From an uncultured Erysipelotrichaceae bacterium (GTDB taxonomy: Bacteria; Bacillota_I; Bacilli_A; Erysipelotrichales; Erysipelotrichaceae): a DNA stretch of 64,000 bases. The notes under the pieces were generated by a model, which saw nothing but the letters and a program-made list of their open reading frames with translations, searched no databases and was not told the origin of the DNA. The translations under genes were made by a program, and so were the position numbers. Shown piece by piece: positions 37,309-46,193 of this stretch. The stretch is from assembly GCA_944326825.1 (NCBI GenBank), contig CALVFL010000028.1, forward strand, positions 1 through 64,000, given 5' to 3'. The stretch's first letter is position 1. Each line of letters begins with the position of its first letter.

Positions 37309-38109
37309 CATCTTGTCATAGATGCAGAATGTTTCATAGCCAAGACTTTTTAAAAGGACTTGGCTTTCTTTTATATAAGCCCCCAGATGTTCTTTTTTAT
37401 GAGAATCAGAACCGATGGTAATGATCTTGCCGCCGAGGTCTTTATATAATTTTAAGACCTTTAAAGATGGGGTCGTATCTTTAAGACTATAGCGATGATA
37501 AGAAGTATTGAATTCGATGCCTTTATCATCTTTGATCACCACTTTTAAAATCTCAGCGATCTGATCTTCGATCTTTTCAAAAGGATATGCACCTAAGGGA
37601 TCATAACGGTTCAAGAGATCCAAATGAGCCAAAACACTGTAGTCATGATATTTAGTAACGATATTATAAAGTTCCTGATAATATAATTCGTTATACTCTT
37701 TTTGCGAGCGTCCTTTCATAAAATCACCGGTATGAAACTCCTTGTCTTCGATCTGATGGATCGAAAGCAAAACAAAATCCAAAGGACAGCTTTTAAATAG
37801 TTGCTCGTAGTCAGTGATCGTATGAGTCTGTATGCCAAACTCCAGGCCTTTTTTGATGGTTATATCCTTTTGATATTTTAAAGATAACTGCTCCAGAGTC
37901 TTAAAATAAAGCGGATAATCAACATTGTAGATCACGTCCTTTTTATCGATAGGACCATGATCTTCCTTGACACCGTAATCAACATGATCACAAAAACAGA
38001 TCTCATCAAGACCAAGGTTAACGGCATCTTTGATGACATCTTCCATATCGTAAACAGAATCATCACTGAAATGTGAATGAACGTGATAATCAGCTAACAT
38101 ATCGCTCAT
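37279..38109 (-). CDS. PHP-domain phosphoesterase (HisJ-like)
   Basis: 276 residues with the PHP metal motifs: ADYHVHSHFSDDS (HxH, residues about 6-18), CDHVDYG, KKGLEFG, LLSIHQIE, VLAHLD, and TIGSDSHKKEHLG at the C-terminus. Histidinol-phosphate phosphatase HisJ is the nearest named family, but no histidine genes are nearby and other substrates are likely. The ATG follows the yebC terminator's T-run by 2 nt without a ribosome site; ATG 38100 (MLADYHVHS) is an alternative. Confidence 0.82.
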   Translation of the reverse strand: MSDMLADYHVHSHFSDDSVYDMEDVIKDAVNLGLDEICFCDHVDYGVKEDHGPIDKKDVIYNVDYPLYFKTLEQLSLKYQKDITIKKGLEFGIQTHTITDYEQLFKSCPLDFVLLSIHQIEDKEFHTGDFMKGRSQKEYNELYYQELYNIVTKYHDYSVLAHLDLLNRYDPLGAYPFEKIEDQIAEILKVVIKDDKGIEFNTSYHRYSLKDTTPSLKVLKLYKDLGGKIITIGSDSHKKEHLGAYIKESQVLLKSLGYETFCIYDKMIPSFRSLAD

Positions 38110-38111
38110 TT

Positions 38112-38138
38112 AAAAAAATATCGGAATCATCCGATATT
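38112..38138 (-). terminator. Terminator of yebC
   Basis: On the minus strand AATATCGG-N6-CCGATATT followed by T7 (38118-38112). The stem starts inside the yebC stop codon, and the T-run ends 2 nt before the next gene's ATG. Confidence 0.88.
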
Positions 38139-38856
38139 ATTCAGTAACATTGTGGAATACTTCCTGTACATCATCGACTTCATCAAGAAGCGTCAGCAGA
38201 CGATTCCACATCTCTTTATCCTGAGGATCATCTAATGTTACATATTCGTGCGGAAGCATCTTGATCGCACAGACGCTGAATTCGATATTCGGCAGCATCG
38301 CCTCGATCGTTTCCTGAGCTTTGTGCAGATCGCTAGGATCAGTATAAACAGTCATCGTACCATCTTCAACTTCAATATCCGATACATTGACATCGGCAGT
38401 GATAAGTTCTTCAAGCATCTTGTCTTCATCATCATAGTCAAAAGATAAGACGCCCAGATTATCATAGTTGAAAGATACTGAACCTTTGACACCTAGCTTG
38501 CAATGAGCCTTGTTGAAGCAGGAATTCATTGCCGCAACCGTACGGTTGGAATTATCAGTCAAACAGTCGATAATGATCGTTGCCCCTTTTGGACCGATGC
38601 CCTCATAGCGCAAAGAATCATAATTTTCATTTGAACCGCCCTTGGCCTTTTCAATAGCTCTTTTGATCACGTCAGCCGGTACCTGGTTGGCCTTGGCTTC
38701 AGCGATCTTTCTTTTTAAAGTCAAATTCATATCCGGATCAGGAACTCCGCTTTTAGCGGCGATGTATAATTCCTTTCCGTATCTTGAATATAATTTCGAT
38801 TTCATGGCTGCTGTTTTTGCCATAGCAGCTGCTCGTACTTCATGTGCTCTTCCCAT
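38137..38856 (-). CDS. yebC: YebC/PmpR-family protein (translation/transcription factor)
   Basis: 239 residues: MGRAHEVRAAAMAKTAAMKSKLYSRYGKELYIAAKSG, then PADVIKRAIEKAKG and YEGIGPKGATIIIDCLTDNSNRTVAAM, the full YebC signature. YebC2-type homologues in Bacillota have been linked to relieving ribosome stalls at polyproline; older work treats the family as transcription regulators. GGGAGGTGA ribosome site and a TATAAT about 20 nt upstream of it. Confidence 0.92.
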   Translation of the reverse strand: MGRAHEVRAAAMAKTAAMKSKLYSRYGKELYIAAKSGVPDPDMNLTLKRKIAEAKANQVPADVIKRAIEKAKGGSNENYDSLRYEGIGPKGATIIIDCLTDNSNRTVAAMNSCFNKAHCKLGVKGSVSFNYDNLGVLSFDYDDEDKMLEELITADVNVSDIEVEDGTMTVYTDPSDLHKAQETIEAMLPNIEFSVCAIKMLPHEYVTLDDPQDKEMWNRLLTLLDEVDDVQEVFHNVTE

Positions 38857-38900
38857 TTATTTTCACCTCCCAAACATTATACTACAAAGCATAGCAAATT

Positions 38901-38926
38901 AAAATGTGCTTTTTCAAGCACATTTT
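38901..38926 (-). terminator. Likely terminator or hairpin downstream of ptsI / upstream of yebC
   Basis: AAAATGTGCTT (38901-38911) / AAGCACATTTT (38916-38926), a perfect 11-bp stem with a 4-nt loop. ptsI ends at 38948 on the minus strand; TTTTAATTTG follows on that strand, a weak U-tract. Confidence 0.6.
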
Positions 38927-38947
38927 AAGTTTATTTTAATATTCAAA

Positions 38948-40654
38948 TTATTTGGCAAGTTTACTTTTGACCAGTTCGATGACTTCTTCACAGGTTTCTT
39001 TCTGTAAAGCTTCATCAGCCAAAGTTTCCATTTCTTTTTTAGAAAGAGAAGTGATCATCTTGCGGGCCGGCAGAATGCTCGAAGCACTCATTGAGAATTC
39101 ATCAAGTCCAAGACCCAAAAGCACTGGAGCGGCTAAAGTATCGCCAGCCATCTCGCCGCACATACCGCACCATCTGCCGTATTTGTGCGCACCATCGATA
39201 GCACTCTTGATAAGTCTTAATACAGACGGATTAAGCGGCTGATAGAGATATGATACCTTTTCAGACATACGGTCAGCAGCCATTGAATACTGGATGAGAT
39301 CGTTGGTTCCGATAGAGAAGAAATCGGCATATTTAGCAAACTGTTCAGCTAAGACAGCAGCAGCCGGAATCTCGACCATCATACCGACTTCGATATCGTC
39401 GCTGACCTTAACGCCTTCGCTTACCAATTTAGCTTTTTCTTCTTCATAAACGCCCTTGGCTTCTTTGAACTCATTGATCGTAGCGATCATCGGGAACATG
39501 ATAGCCAGTTTGCCATAGACTGAAGCTCTTAATAAAGCTCTTAGCTGAGTGCGGAAAATATCCTTGCGGTCAAGACATAAACGGATAGCACGATAACCTA
39601 GAAACGGGTTCATCTCTTGCGGGAATTCAAAGTAGTTAAGACGTTTATCGCCGCCGATATCTAAAGTTCTGACTACAACTTTCTTGCCCTTCATGCCTTC
39701 AAGCACAGCTTTATAAGCTTCAAACTGTTCGTCTTCGCTTGGGAAATCTTCAGTAGAATCCATATATAAGAATTCTGTACGGTAAAGACCAACAGCTTCT
39801 CCGCCGTTATTTACGACACCTTCAACATCTTTCGGTGTACCGATATTGCCGGCAACATCTACCCGATGGCCATCCAAAGTAACTGTCGGTTTATCGATCA
39901 ATACTTTTAAAGCTTCTTTTTCTTTGAGATATTCATCACGTTTAACTTCATAAGTCTTGATCTCTTCTTCGCTTGGATTAACGATGACTTTACCATCCAA
40001 TGCATCTAAGATCAGCATATCGCCGTTTTTGACTTCACTCATCAGATCTTTGACACCTACAACAGCCGGTATCTCCAAAGATCTTGCCATGATGGCAGAA
40101 TGAGAGGTTCTGCCGCCGATCTCAGTCGTAAAGCCTAAAGTATAGTTCTTGTTTAACTGAGCGGTATCAGAAGGAGTCAGGTCATGAGCGACGATAACGA
40201 CTTCTTCATCGATGGCAGTAAGATCAGGAATGCTTAAACCTAAGATATTGCACAAAAGACGATAACTGACATCCTTGACATCAGCTGCTCTTTCTTTAAA
40301 GTAAGCATCGCCCATTCCTTCAAACATGGCGATCATATTGTCAGATACGGTCTTGGTAGAAACATCGGCATTGTTTCCTTCTTTGATCATGCCTTCGATC
40401 TGAGAGCGAAGTTCCGGGTCGTTGGCCATCATGAGATGAGCATCAAAGATAGCTAATTCATCTTCAGAAAGATTGCTTTCAGCTCTCTTTTTGACATTTT
40501 CAATATCAGCAATCGTCTTTTGGATCGCTTTATCAAAAATAGCTAATTCATCTTCAACAGTACCCTTTTCTTCTTTCATTACGATCTGGGGCTGTTCCAG
40601 CTTGTAAGCCTTACCAATAGCTACACCGCTGGAAGCTGCAATTCCTTTTAACAT
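38948..40654 (-). CDS. ptsI: PTS phosphoenolpyruvate-protein phosphotransferase (Enzyme I)
   Basis: First kinase of the sugar phosphotransferase system, moving phosphate from PEP to HPr. 568 residues from ATG 40654, with AAAGGAGAAAG in front. N-terminal HPr-binding helices; active-site His in [19 protein letters not shown] (near residue 190); PEP-binding barrel with [33 protein letters not shown], and the catalytic Cys in CGEMAGD. ptsH is not adjacent, unlike in Bacillus. Its substrate PEP is also used by Pyk (23536-24951). Confidence 0.97.
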   Translation of the reverse strand: MLKGIAASSGVAIGKAYKLEQPQIVMKEEKGTVEDELAIFDKAIQKTIADIENVKKRAESNLSEDELAIFDAHLMMANDPELRSQIEGMIKEGNNADVSTKTVSDNMIAMFEGMGDAYFKERAADVKDVSYRLLCNILGLSIPDLTAIDEEVVIVAHDLTPSDTAQLNKNYTLGFTTEIGGRTSHSAIMARSLEIPAVVGVKDLMSEVKNGDMLILDALDGKVIVNPSEEEIKTYEVKRDEYLKEKEALKVLIDKPTVTLDGHRVDVAGNIGTPKDVEGVVNNGGEAVGLYRTEFLYMDSTEDFPSEDEQFEAYKAVLEGMKGKKVVVRTLDIGGDKRLNYFEFPQEMNPFLGYRAIRLCLDRKDIFRTQLRALLRASVYGKLAIMFPMIATINEFKEAKGVYEEEKAKLVSEGVKVSDDIEVGMMVEIPAAAVLAEQFAKYADFFSIGTNDLIQYSMAADRMSEKVSYLYQPLNPSVLRLIKSAIDGAHKYGRWCGMCGEMAGDTLAAPVLLGLGLDEFSMSASSILPARKMITSLSKKEMETLADEALQKETCEEVIELVKSKLAK

Positions 40655-40716
40655 TTTCTCTTTCTCCTTTGAATATATTAAATTACTTTCTGCACATACC
40701 ATTGTGCTCTAAGATA

Positions 40717-40745
40717 ATTTTACTCTTAATAAACGATTTATTCAA
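40717..40745 (-). promoter_or_regulatory. ptsI promoter
   Basis: On the minus strand: TTGAAT (40745-40740), 17-bp spacer, TAAAAT (40722-40717), giving a leader of about 55 nt before the ribosome site. The rest of 40746-40825 shows nothing recognisable. Confidence 0.6.
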
Positions 40746-40825
40746 TAAAAGAAATCAACCAAAAAGACCACCCTTTGATCGTAAGACTGTATTAAACTTG
40801 ATATCAACTATGAGTTAAAGACAAA

Positions 40826-41467
40826 CTAAAGTGAAAGACCGGAATGCTGTTTCCAAAAAGCACCCAAAACATCAGCCAGTTCAATGGGCTTATCTATGTT
40901 TACTTCATGTCCTGCCTCTTTGATAATGGCAAGTTCGCTGTTTTTGATCGCTTCATGAAAACGTCCGGCACTTTTCAGGTTTGCTTTATCGTTTGCCCCG
41001 CAAAGGATAAGAGCGGGACATTTCAGCAATGCAGCCGACTTCATAAAATCAAGTTTAGCCACAGAAGTACTCAAGCGAATAAAGTCTTTCTTGGCTACCC
41101 CAAGGTCCTTAAAGGCCGTTTTAGGCATCAGATGAAACAAGAGATTCTGCAAGGCAAGCAAACCTTTAGGTATCTCAAAGGGTGTTCCGATCAAGACCAG
41201 ACTGTTTATGCTTTGCGGGTGCTCTAAAGCATAATTAAGGGCCAAAAGACCGCCAAGTGAAAGACCGCAAAGATTTAATTGATCGCTATAAGATGTACAT
41301 TGCCTGTTAAAAGAGTGATAAAGAGTGTTATAGTCTAACGCTTGATCTTTAGAAAGATCAAAGAGATCAGGTGCGATCGAGAAGATCCCTTTTGCCGATA
41401 GTTCTTTTATGACTATGTTCCAGTCCTTGTCGTTTTGACCCAAGCCATGAATCAATATGTTTTTCAT
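40826..41467 (-). CDS. Alpha/beta hydrolase
   Basis: 213 residues from ATG 41467, which has GAAAGGAGG at good spacing; the 21-codon upstream extension is not supported. Canonical catalytic triad positions: nucleophile in CGLSLGGLLAL (GxSxG, near residue 84), acid in LCGANDKAN, and His in EAGHEVNID. Oxyanion-hole HGLGQND near the start. Close to BioH/MenH-like carboxylesterases; the substrate cannot be named. Apparently monocistronic. Confidence 0.85.
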   Translation of the reverse strand: MKNILIHGLGQNDKDWNIVIKELSAKGIFSIAPDLFDLSKDQALDYNTLYHSFNRQCTSYSDQLNLCGLSLGGLLALNYALEHPQSINSLVLIGTPFEIPKGLLALQNLLFHLMPKTAFKDLGVAKKDFIRLSTSVAKLDFMKSAALLKCPALILCGANDKANLKSAGRFHEAIKNSELAIIKEAGHEVNIDKPIELADVLGAFWKQHSGLSL

Positions 41468-41552
41468 AAGCCGTTGCCTCCTTTCGTAGATACTGGTTTT
41501 AAACCTTGAATCATTGCACTTACCATACATCCGATTCTATTGTGTTTAAGAT

Positions 41553-41578
41553 AAAGCCTCCTCAAACGAGGAGACTTT
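41553..41578 (-). terminator. Terminator downstream of the hpf gene cluster
   Basis: AAAG-C-CTCCTC (41553-41563) pairs with GAGGAG-A-CTTT (41568-41578), one internal mismatch, loop AAAC. It lies directly past the stop of the 101-residue gene. Confidence 0.6.
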
Positions 41579-41884
41579 TTAAAGTTCTAAGATTCTTAAA
41601 AACTCTTTGTGAGCAAATTTACGTCTGACTTTAAAAGCGGATGGGGAATAATACTCCAAATACCATTTTCCCCTTTTACCTAATACGACTTCGTTATAGA
41701 TGATGAATTTTTCACGTTCGTGCAAGAATTTGATCGCATCATCGATCTGAGCGATCGTATCTTTGCAGATCTCCAAGTCGCAAGCGGAGTAGTGTTTAAA
41801 TCCAAGTTCTTCGTTACGCAGTTTCTTGGAAGAATCTCTGTAACTGGAAGTCAATATATCAATCTTCTTTTGGTCGGATAACAC
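41579..41884 (-). CDS. Small helical protein, possibly MG284/MPN403-like
   Basis: 101 residues, GTG start with AAAGGAGAGGG upstream. All-helical by composition; the C-terminal half (AQIDDAIKFLHEREKFIIYNEVVLGKRGKWYLEYYSPSAFKVRRKFAHKEFLRIL) has the spacing of a sigma-70 region 4-like helix-turn-helix (AI..L.EREKFII...Y....YS.SAF.VRRK...EFL). It resembles the MG284/MPN403 small proteins of Mollicutes and relatives, from memory only. It follows hpf by 50 nt and precedes a terminator. Function not known; a DNA- or RNA-binding role is inference. Confidence 0.6.
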   Translation of the reverse strand: MLSDQKKIDILTSSYRDSSKKLRNEELGFKHYSACDLEICKDTIAQIDDAIKFLHEREKFIIYNEVVLGKRGKWYLEYYSPSAFKVRRKFAHKEFLRILEL

Positions 41885-41934
41885 GTTTTCCCTCTCCTTT
41901 CTATCTTCAACTTTTGAAGGAAGAAAGAAAAATA

Positions 41935-42462
41935 TTATTCATCTACTTCGATAAGTCCGTAATTGCCGTCAAAACGTTTATAGACGACCGCCATCTTTTC
42001 TGCATCGACATCACGATAAATGAAGAATGAATGTGACAACATCTCCATGCGCATAATGGCTTCATCAAGAGTCATCTCTTCAGCATCAATGACTTTAGTT
42101 CTGACTAAGACATCTTTAGCAGAGTTTTCCTTACCTTCATCGACAAAAGTTTCAGCCAATGAATCCTTGTGCCTTCTTGACAAACGGGTCTTCTGACGAC
42201 GGATCTGATCTTCCAGTTTGTCTATCGCCAGATCAACAGCTGCATAAAAATCTTCATGCATCACCTCGGCACGTAAAATACCCACTTTACTTGGAATGGT
42301 GATCTCCACTTTTTGAGCGGTAGGATAGACTTTGGCCACCACTCTGGCTGTCGTATTCTCATCGATCAAAAGATACTTATTGAGAAATGACAGTTTGGTT
42401 TCGATGCGATGCCTCATCCCTTCCGTAATCTCAACATTGTCACCATATATTTCGAATTTCAT
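41935..42462 (-). CDS. hpf: Long-form ribosome hibernation promoting factor
   Basis: 175 residues. N-terminal S30AE domain (MKFEIYGDNVEITEGMRHRIETKLSFLNKYL, VEITIPSKVGILRAEV, DFYAAVDLAIDKLEDQIRRQKTRL) plus the C-terminal dimerisation domain (VIDAEEMTLDEAIMRMEMLSHSFFIYRDVDAEKMAVVYKRFDGNYGLIE), so this is the long form that makes 100S ribosome dimers in stationary phase. AGGAGGAACAAG-ATT-ATG. Start overlaps the DUF2779 gene by 4 nt. Confidence 0.96.
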   Translation of the reverse strand: MKFEIYGDNVEITEGMRHRIETKLSFLNKYLLIDENTTARVVAKVYPTAQKVEITIPSKVGILRAEVMHEDFYAAVDLAIDKLEDQIRRQKTRLSRRHKDSLAETFVDEGKENSAKDVLVRTKVIDAEEMTLDEAIMRMEMLSHSFFIYRDVDAEKMAVVYKRFDGNYGLIEVDE

Positions 42463-43952
42463 AATCTTGTTCCTCCTTTCGAAACAGGTTTATCACACAG
42501 GTCTTTCAACCAGCAATATATCAAGACCAGAGAATATGTATCCATTGCACAGTATTGGCGCAATTCATCACTTACTTTAAGAGTATCGACAGTTTCCAGA
42601 TCTTTATCAAGATCACGCCACTCATAAACAGCTCCCATGCCGTTATGGATCGCCATCTCATCATAACTCAGGGAAGAAACGACTTTCAATAACGACTTCA
42701 CCGAATAATTGCCGGCCATCTTTATATCATAGACCAGTCCGTTTACAAACGGGTAAGCCAGATCATAAGTCCTGGATATCACATCGGCAAGCTCTTCCTT
42801 ATATTGAGGAAACTGTTCACCAAGTTCTTTTAGTCTTAGGATCTCGGCTCCTTTAGCATTATAAGCCACTACTTTGGCATCCTTAGGTATATCCTTAAGC
42901 AAAGACCTGATGAATTCTTCCCGGCAATCTTTGACCCCTAAAAAATCATGATGGATCAGGCTGCCGTCCTTATTTAAGATGTGTACCGAATATTCAAAAC
43001 AGACCACATCATAAGGTTTAAGTCCGCTAAAAGGCGGTATCAGATAGCGTTCCCACTCAAAATCGATAAAGGCGATACGCTCCCCTTTCAGATCCTCTAG
43101 CCATCTTTTTAAAGGATAACGATCATAGAATAAACCTCCCAAACGATCAGCCATGATCTGAGCATATTGAACTTTAGTACCTTCAAGAAGAGATGTATCA
43201 ACATCTTTTAAAGTTTTAATGCCCTTTTGATACATCAGATACTTATAGCGGGAAGAAACTAAAGTGAGGATGGAATCATCTTCATATCTTTCATCTTTGA
43301 AGCATTCCCCATAATAACTGCATAGACCTCTTCCTTTGCAGGCATGACTTTTGATCGGTCTTATATCCTCAGCTTTAAGAGTATCCATCTTCAAAAGAGT
43401 TTCCTTTAGATCAAAGGATTCGGCTTTGATCATTTCGTAAGCCGATAGTTCACTTCTCTCTTTATCCTTTTTCAAAAGATGATCATCAACGATAAAGAGC
43501 TTTTGAACATCTAAATCAGCACCTCTTTCATATTCGCTGTTCAAATAGATGAAATAGACATCTTTGATCTTAAGACCAAGCTTTTCAATGACCCAAAGAT
43601 GAGCGCTGTAATAGTTAAGATCGATCGATTGAGGATATAATCCCAAAAAGAAGAAATAGATCGCAAAACCATCTTTGACCTTTCTTAAAAGCGGCAGTTT
43701 TATCCTTAAGTTCGCATATTCAAAGCGGGGTTTGATAAACCATTCATACTGTTCAAGATATTCGAATACTCTTGCTGGATCATCTCCTTTTTGTCCTTGG
43801 TAGTGATCTTTGATATCAAATCTTTTGATCAAAAGATCGCTTAAGGTTTCATCATTTCTTAAAAACGGCTGATAATCTTCTTTTCTATTTAAAGACAGAT
43901 AATATAATCTTTTGCACTTGTTAAACTTTTTAATATCAGAAACGTGATACAT
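42459..43952 (-). CDS. DUF2779 protein: Cas4-like Fe-S fold fused to a DEDDy exonuclease
   Basis: 497 residues. N-terminal KKFNKCKRLYYL plus the C-terminal Cys trio of HACKGRGLCSYYGEC (near residue 200) match the four-Cys Fe-S cage of Cas4/AddB-type nucleases, but the D...ExK catalytic motif expected between them is not recognisable. The C-terminal half has an RNase H/DEDDy layout: IAFIDFEWERY (D-x-E), VVAYNAKGAEIL, YDIKMAGNYSVKSLLKVV, and YCAMDTYSLV (YxxxD). No CRISPR array or cas gene is in the window. TATAAT lies 14 nt upstream of ATG, giving a very short leader. First gene of the unit with hpf. Confidence 0.82.
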   Translation of the reverse strand: MYHVSDIKKFNKCKRLYYLSLNRKEDYQPFLRNDETLSDLLIKRFDIKDHYQGQKGDDPARVFEYLEQYEWFIKPRFEYANLRIKLPLLRKVKDGFAIYFFFLGLYPQSIDLNYYSAHLWVIEKLGLKIKDVYFIYLNSEYERGADLDVQKLFIVDDHLLKKDKERSELSAYEMIKAESFDLKETLLKMDTLKAEDIRPIKSHACKGRGLCSYYGECFKDERYEDDSILTLVSSRYKYLMYQKGIKTLKDVDTSLLEGTKVQYAQIMADRLGGLFYDRYPLKRWLEDLKGERIAFIDFEWERYLIPPFSGLKPYDVVCFEYSVHILNKDGSLIHHDFLGVKDCREEFIRSLLKDIPKDAKVVAYNAKGAEILRLKELGEQFPQYKEELADVISRTYDLAYPFVNGLVYDIKMAGNYSVKSLLKVVSSLSYDEMAIHNGMGAVYEWRDLDKDLETVDTLKVSDELRQYCAMDTYSLVLIYCWLKDLCDKPVSKGGTRL

Positions 43953-44003
43953 AACTTCTTACTAATATTATACATGATAATGTCCGGTTTTCCCAAAAAT
44001 TCC

Positions 44004-44032
44004 AAAATAAAAGCACAGCTTTCAAGCTGTGC
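44004..44032 (-). terminator. Terminator of the helicase-to-aminopeptidase operon
   Basis: GCACAGCTT (44013-44021) / AAGCTGTGC (44024-44032), effectively an 8-bp stem with 4-nt loop, followed on the minus strand by TTTTATTTT (44012-44004). Confidence 0.85.
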
Positions 44033-44041
44033 CCTGGTATT

Positions 44042-45280
44042 TTAGATAATGAAGTTGCCTTTTTCAAAGATCTTAACTTTTTTATCATCGTAGGTTTCAC
44101 CAACGATCTCCATGTCGCTGCTTCCAAACATGAAATCGACATGGATCAAAGAATTATTGCCGCCTTTAGCGTATAATTCCTCTTCGCTGAGTTCACTGCC
44201 GCCTTTTAAGTTTGTTGGATAGCAGGCTCCTAAAGCTAAATGACAAGAGGCATTCTCGTCAAAGAGCGTATCATAGAAAAGGATATTGAGATCAGAGATC
44301 GGCGAATTATGCGAGATCAAAGCTACTTCACCAAGTGATCTGGCCCCTTCATCGGTATCTAACATATTCTTTAAAACATCTTCATTGGTTTTGGCACTGA
44401 AATCGACTACTTTACCATCTTTAAAGGTTAGACGGAAATCCTCGATCAGTTTGCCATCATAAGCCAAAGGCTTGCTGGAAACGACAGTACCGTCGATGTG
44501 ATAGCGATCAGGCATCGTAAAGACTTCTTCAGTCGGGATATTAGGATTGAACATACAATCATAACCACTGGCTCTATCAGCGCCGCCTTCCCAGACATGA
44601 TCTTTAATAAGACCGACAGTCAGATCGGTACCTAATGAATTCTTGAAATGCAATGATCTGAAATTGTACTCGTTCAGTTTGGCTGAATGGGCCTTGATCT
44701 CCTTATTGTGGTCATCCCAGGCTTTGATGACATCTTCATTCGCTTTGACTCTTGAAGTATATAAGATCGCTTCCCAAAGTTTTGCATAAGCTTCTTCATC
44801 ATTTAGATCAGGAAAGACTTTCTTAGCCCATTTCAGATTAGGATAGGCAATGATCGACCATTGGCCGACATTGGACATCGTGTAGTATTGAAATTCCTTG
44901 TTGGCTTTCATCCGCTCTTTTCTTACGGCACTGATCTTTTCGGAATCGATGCCGTTTAAAAGATCGGGATCATCCGAAGATATGTTCAACATGCAGGCCT
45001 TATGTTCAATGATGTAGCGCATCTTGTCTTTTGACCATTCCGGCACTTCTTTTAAGACATCAGTATCGACATATTCATAATTCATACGGGTGATATCGCC
45101 ATCCCGATAGTCGATCATTACTTTGCTGGCACCGGCTTTATAAGCCTCTTTAGTGCAAAGTCTGATCAGATCGTAAGCTTCAACCGGCCCTTGTATCAGA
45201 AGCATCTGTCCTTTTTGAACATTGACGCCGACTCTTATCGCCAGTTTAGCATATTCTTCTAACAGTTTTTCATCAATCAT
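44042..45280 (-). CDS. M29-family aminopeptidase (AmpS-like)
   Basis: 412 residues, thermophilic metalloaminopeptidase family M29. N-terminal LLEEYAKLAIRVGVNVQKGQMLLIQGPVEAYDLIR is typical. The metal site includes FMPDRYHIDGTVVSS-like NIPTEEVFTMPDRYHIDG, LGEVALISHNSPISDLNILFYDTLFDENASCHLALG (two ligands in EVA and ENASCHLA), and the closing HVDFMFGSSDMEIVGE. Cleaves N-terminal residues from peptides in the cytosol. TAGGAGGTAAT-AAAA-ATG. Last gene of a seven-gene operon starting at the helicase. Confidence 0.92.
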   Translation of the reverse strand: MIDEKLLEEYAKLAIRVGVNVQKGQMLLIQGPVEAYDLIRLCTKEAYKAGASKVMIDYRDGDITRMNYEYVDTDVLKEVPEWSKDKMRYIIEHKACMLNISSDDPDLLNGIDSEKISAVRKERMKANKEFQYYTMSNVGQWSIIAYPNLKWAKKVFPDLNDEEAYAKLWEAILYTSRVKANEDVIKAWDDHNKEIKAHSAKLNEYNFRSLHFKNSLGTDLTVGLIKDHVWEGGADRASGYDCMFNPNIPTEEVFTMPDRYHIDGTVVSSKPLAYDGKLIEDFRLTFKDGKVVDFSAKTNEDVLKNMLDTDEGARSLGEVALISHNSPISDLNILFYDTLFDENASCHLALGACYPTNLKGGSELSEEELYAKGGNNSLIHVDFMFGSSDMEIVGETYDDKKVKIFEKGNFII

Positions 45281-45292
45281 TTTTATTACCTC

Positions 45293-46189
45293 CTAACGAC
45301 GTGATTTTGTAAGTAAAGCTGCTCCGGTAATACCCGGTTCTTTGAGGATGGCCTTTTTGATCAGGACATCTTTCATGCCATCATGTACCAAAGATCTATA
45401 ATAATCAGCAAGTTTTCCAAAATAAAGATCATCAGCATTGGTGATCCCGCCTCCGATCACAAAAATATCCGGATCGACGACATGACCGATATAACTCATT
45501 GCCACAGCCAGATCATAAGCCATGTCATCAATGATCTTAAGAGCCTTGCTGTCACCGCTATAGGCCAGATCAATGACATCCTTGGCACTTTGGATCTTAT
45601 CGCCAAGTATCTCTTTGCCGATCCTGGCGATCGCCAGACCGCCGGCTTCCGTTTCAACAGCACCGGCATTCAAGTGATTATATTTTTGCCGGTCACGGTC
45701 GATGATCAGATTGCCGATCTCGCCGGCATATCCGTTTTTGCCGGACAATACCTTGCCATCGATCACTAGTGCTCCTCCAATACCAGTCGAGTGAGTGATA
45801 TAATAGACGATCGAATGACCTTTGCCAACACCGACTAAAGCTTCGGCCAGTCCGGCTGCATTGGCATCGTTGTCAAGATATACCGGCATCTTAAAGATAT
45901 CTGATAAAGTATCAGCAAAATTATAAAACGCAAAACCCGGCAGATTGCTTGACATCGTCATGACATTGCGCTTGGTATCGACCGGACCTGGCACTCCGAT
46001 CCCGATCCCCTGACATTCTTTATAATCTTTGATCGATTTAAGCATTTCAATGATGTTGGAAACGACGGCTTCTTTACCCTTTTCAGCTAAAGAAGGACGT
46101 TTGATGTCTTCGATTATCTCGCCGTTTTCCAAGACCTTGGCTACTCTTACATTGGTTCCGCCAAGATCGATCCCCAAATATTTTTCCAT
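45293..46189 (-). CDS. ROK-family sugar kinase (glucokinase-like) without the Cys zinc motif
   Basis: 298 residues from ATG 46189 (AAAGGAG in front). ATP site YLGIDLGGTNVRVAKV; GIGVPGPVD; sugar-binding DNDANAAGLAE; YITHSTGIGGALVI; and EIGNLIID. The ROK zinc motif CxCGxxGCxE reads as HLNAGAVETE here, so no Cys ligands remain; the Glu is kept. Such Cys-less ROK kinases occur in some Bacillota. Glucose or another hexose as substrate is inference. 5 nt after rimO. Confidence 0.88.
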   Translation of the reverse strand: MEKYLGIDLGGTNVRVAKVLENGEIIEDIKRPSLAEKGKEAVVSNIIEMLKSIKDYKECQGIGIGVPGPVDTKRNVMTMSSNLPGFAFYNFADTLSDIFKMPVYLDNDANAAGLAEALVGVGKGHSIVYYITHSTGIGGALVIDGKVLSGKNGYAGEIGNLIIDRDRQKYNHLNAGAVETEAGGLAIARIGKEILGDKIQSAKDVIDLAYSGDSKALKIIDDMAYDLAVAMSYIGHVVDPDIFVIGGGITNADDLYFGKLADYYRSLVHDGMKDVLIKKAILKEPGITGAALLTKSRR

Positions 46190-46193
46190 CCTT

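Noticed and set aside
40746-40825. Regulatory RNA between ptsI and the hydrolase
   Set aside because: Only short AT-rich inverted bits, no stable stem with U-run or conserved-looking core.
42459-43952. cas4 gene signalling a CRISPR locus
   Set aside because: No repeat array or other cas gene in the window, and the protein has the DUF2779 fusion layout.
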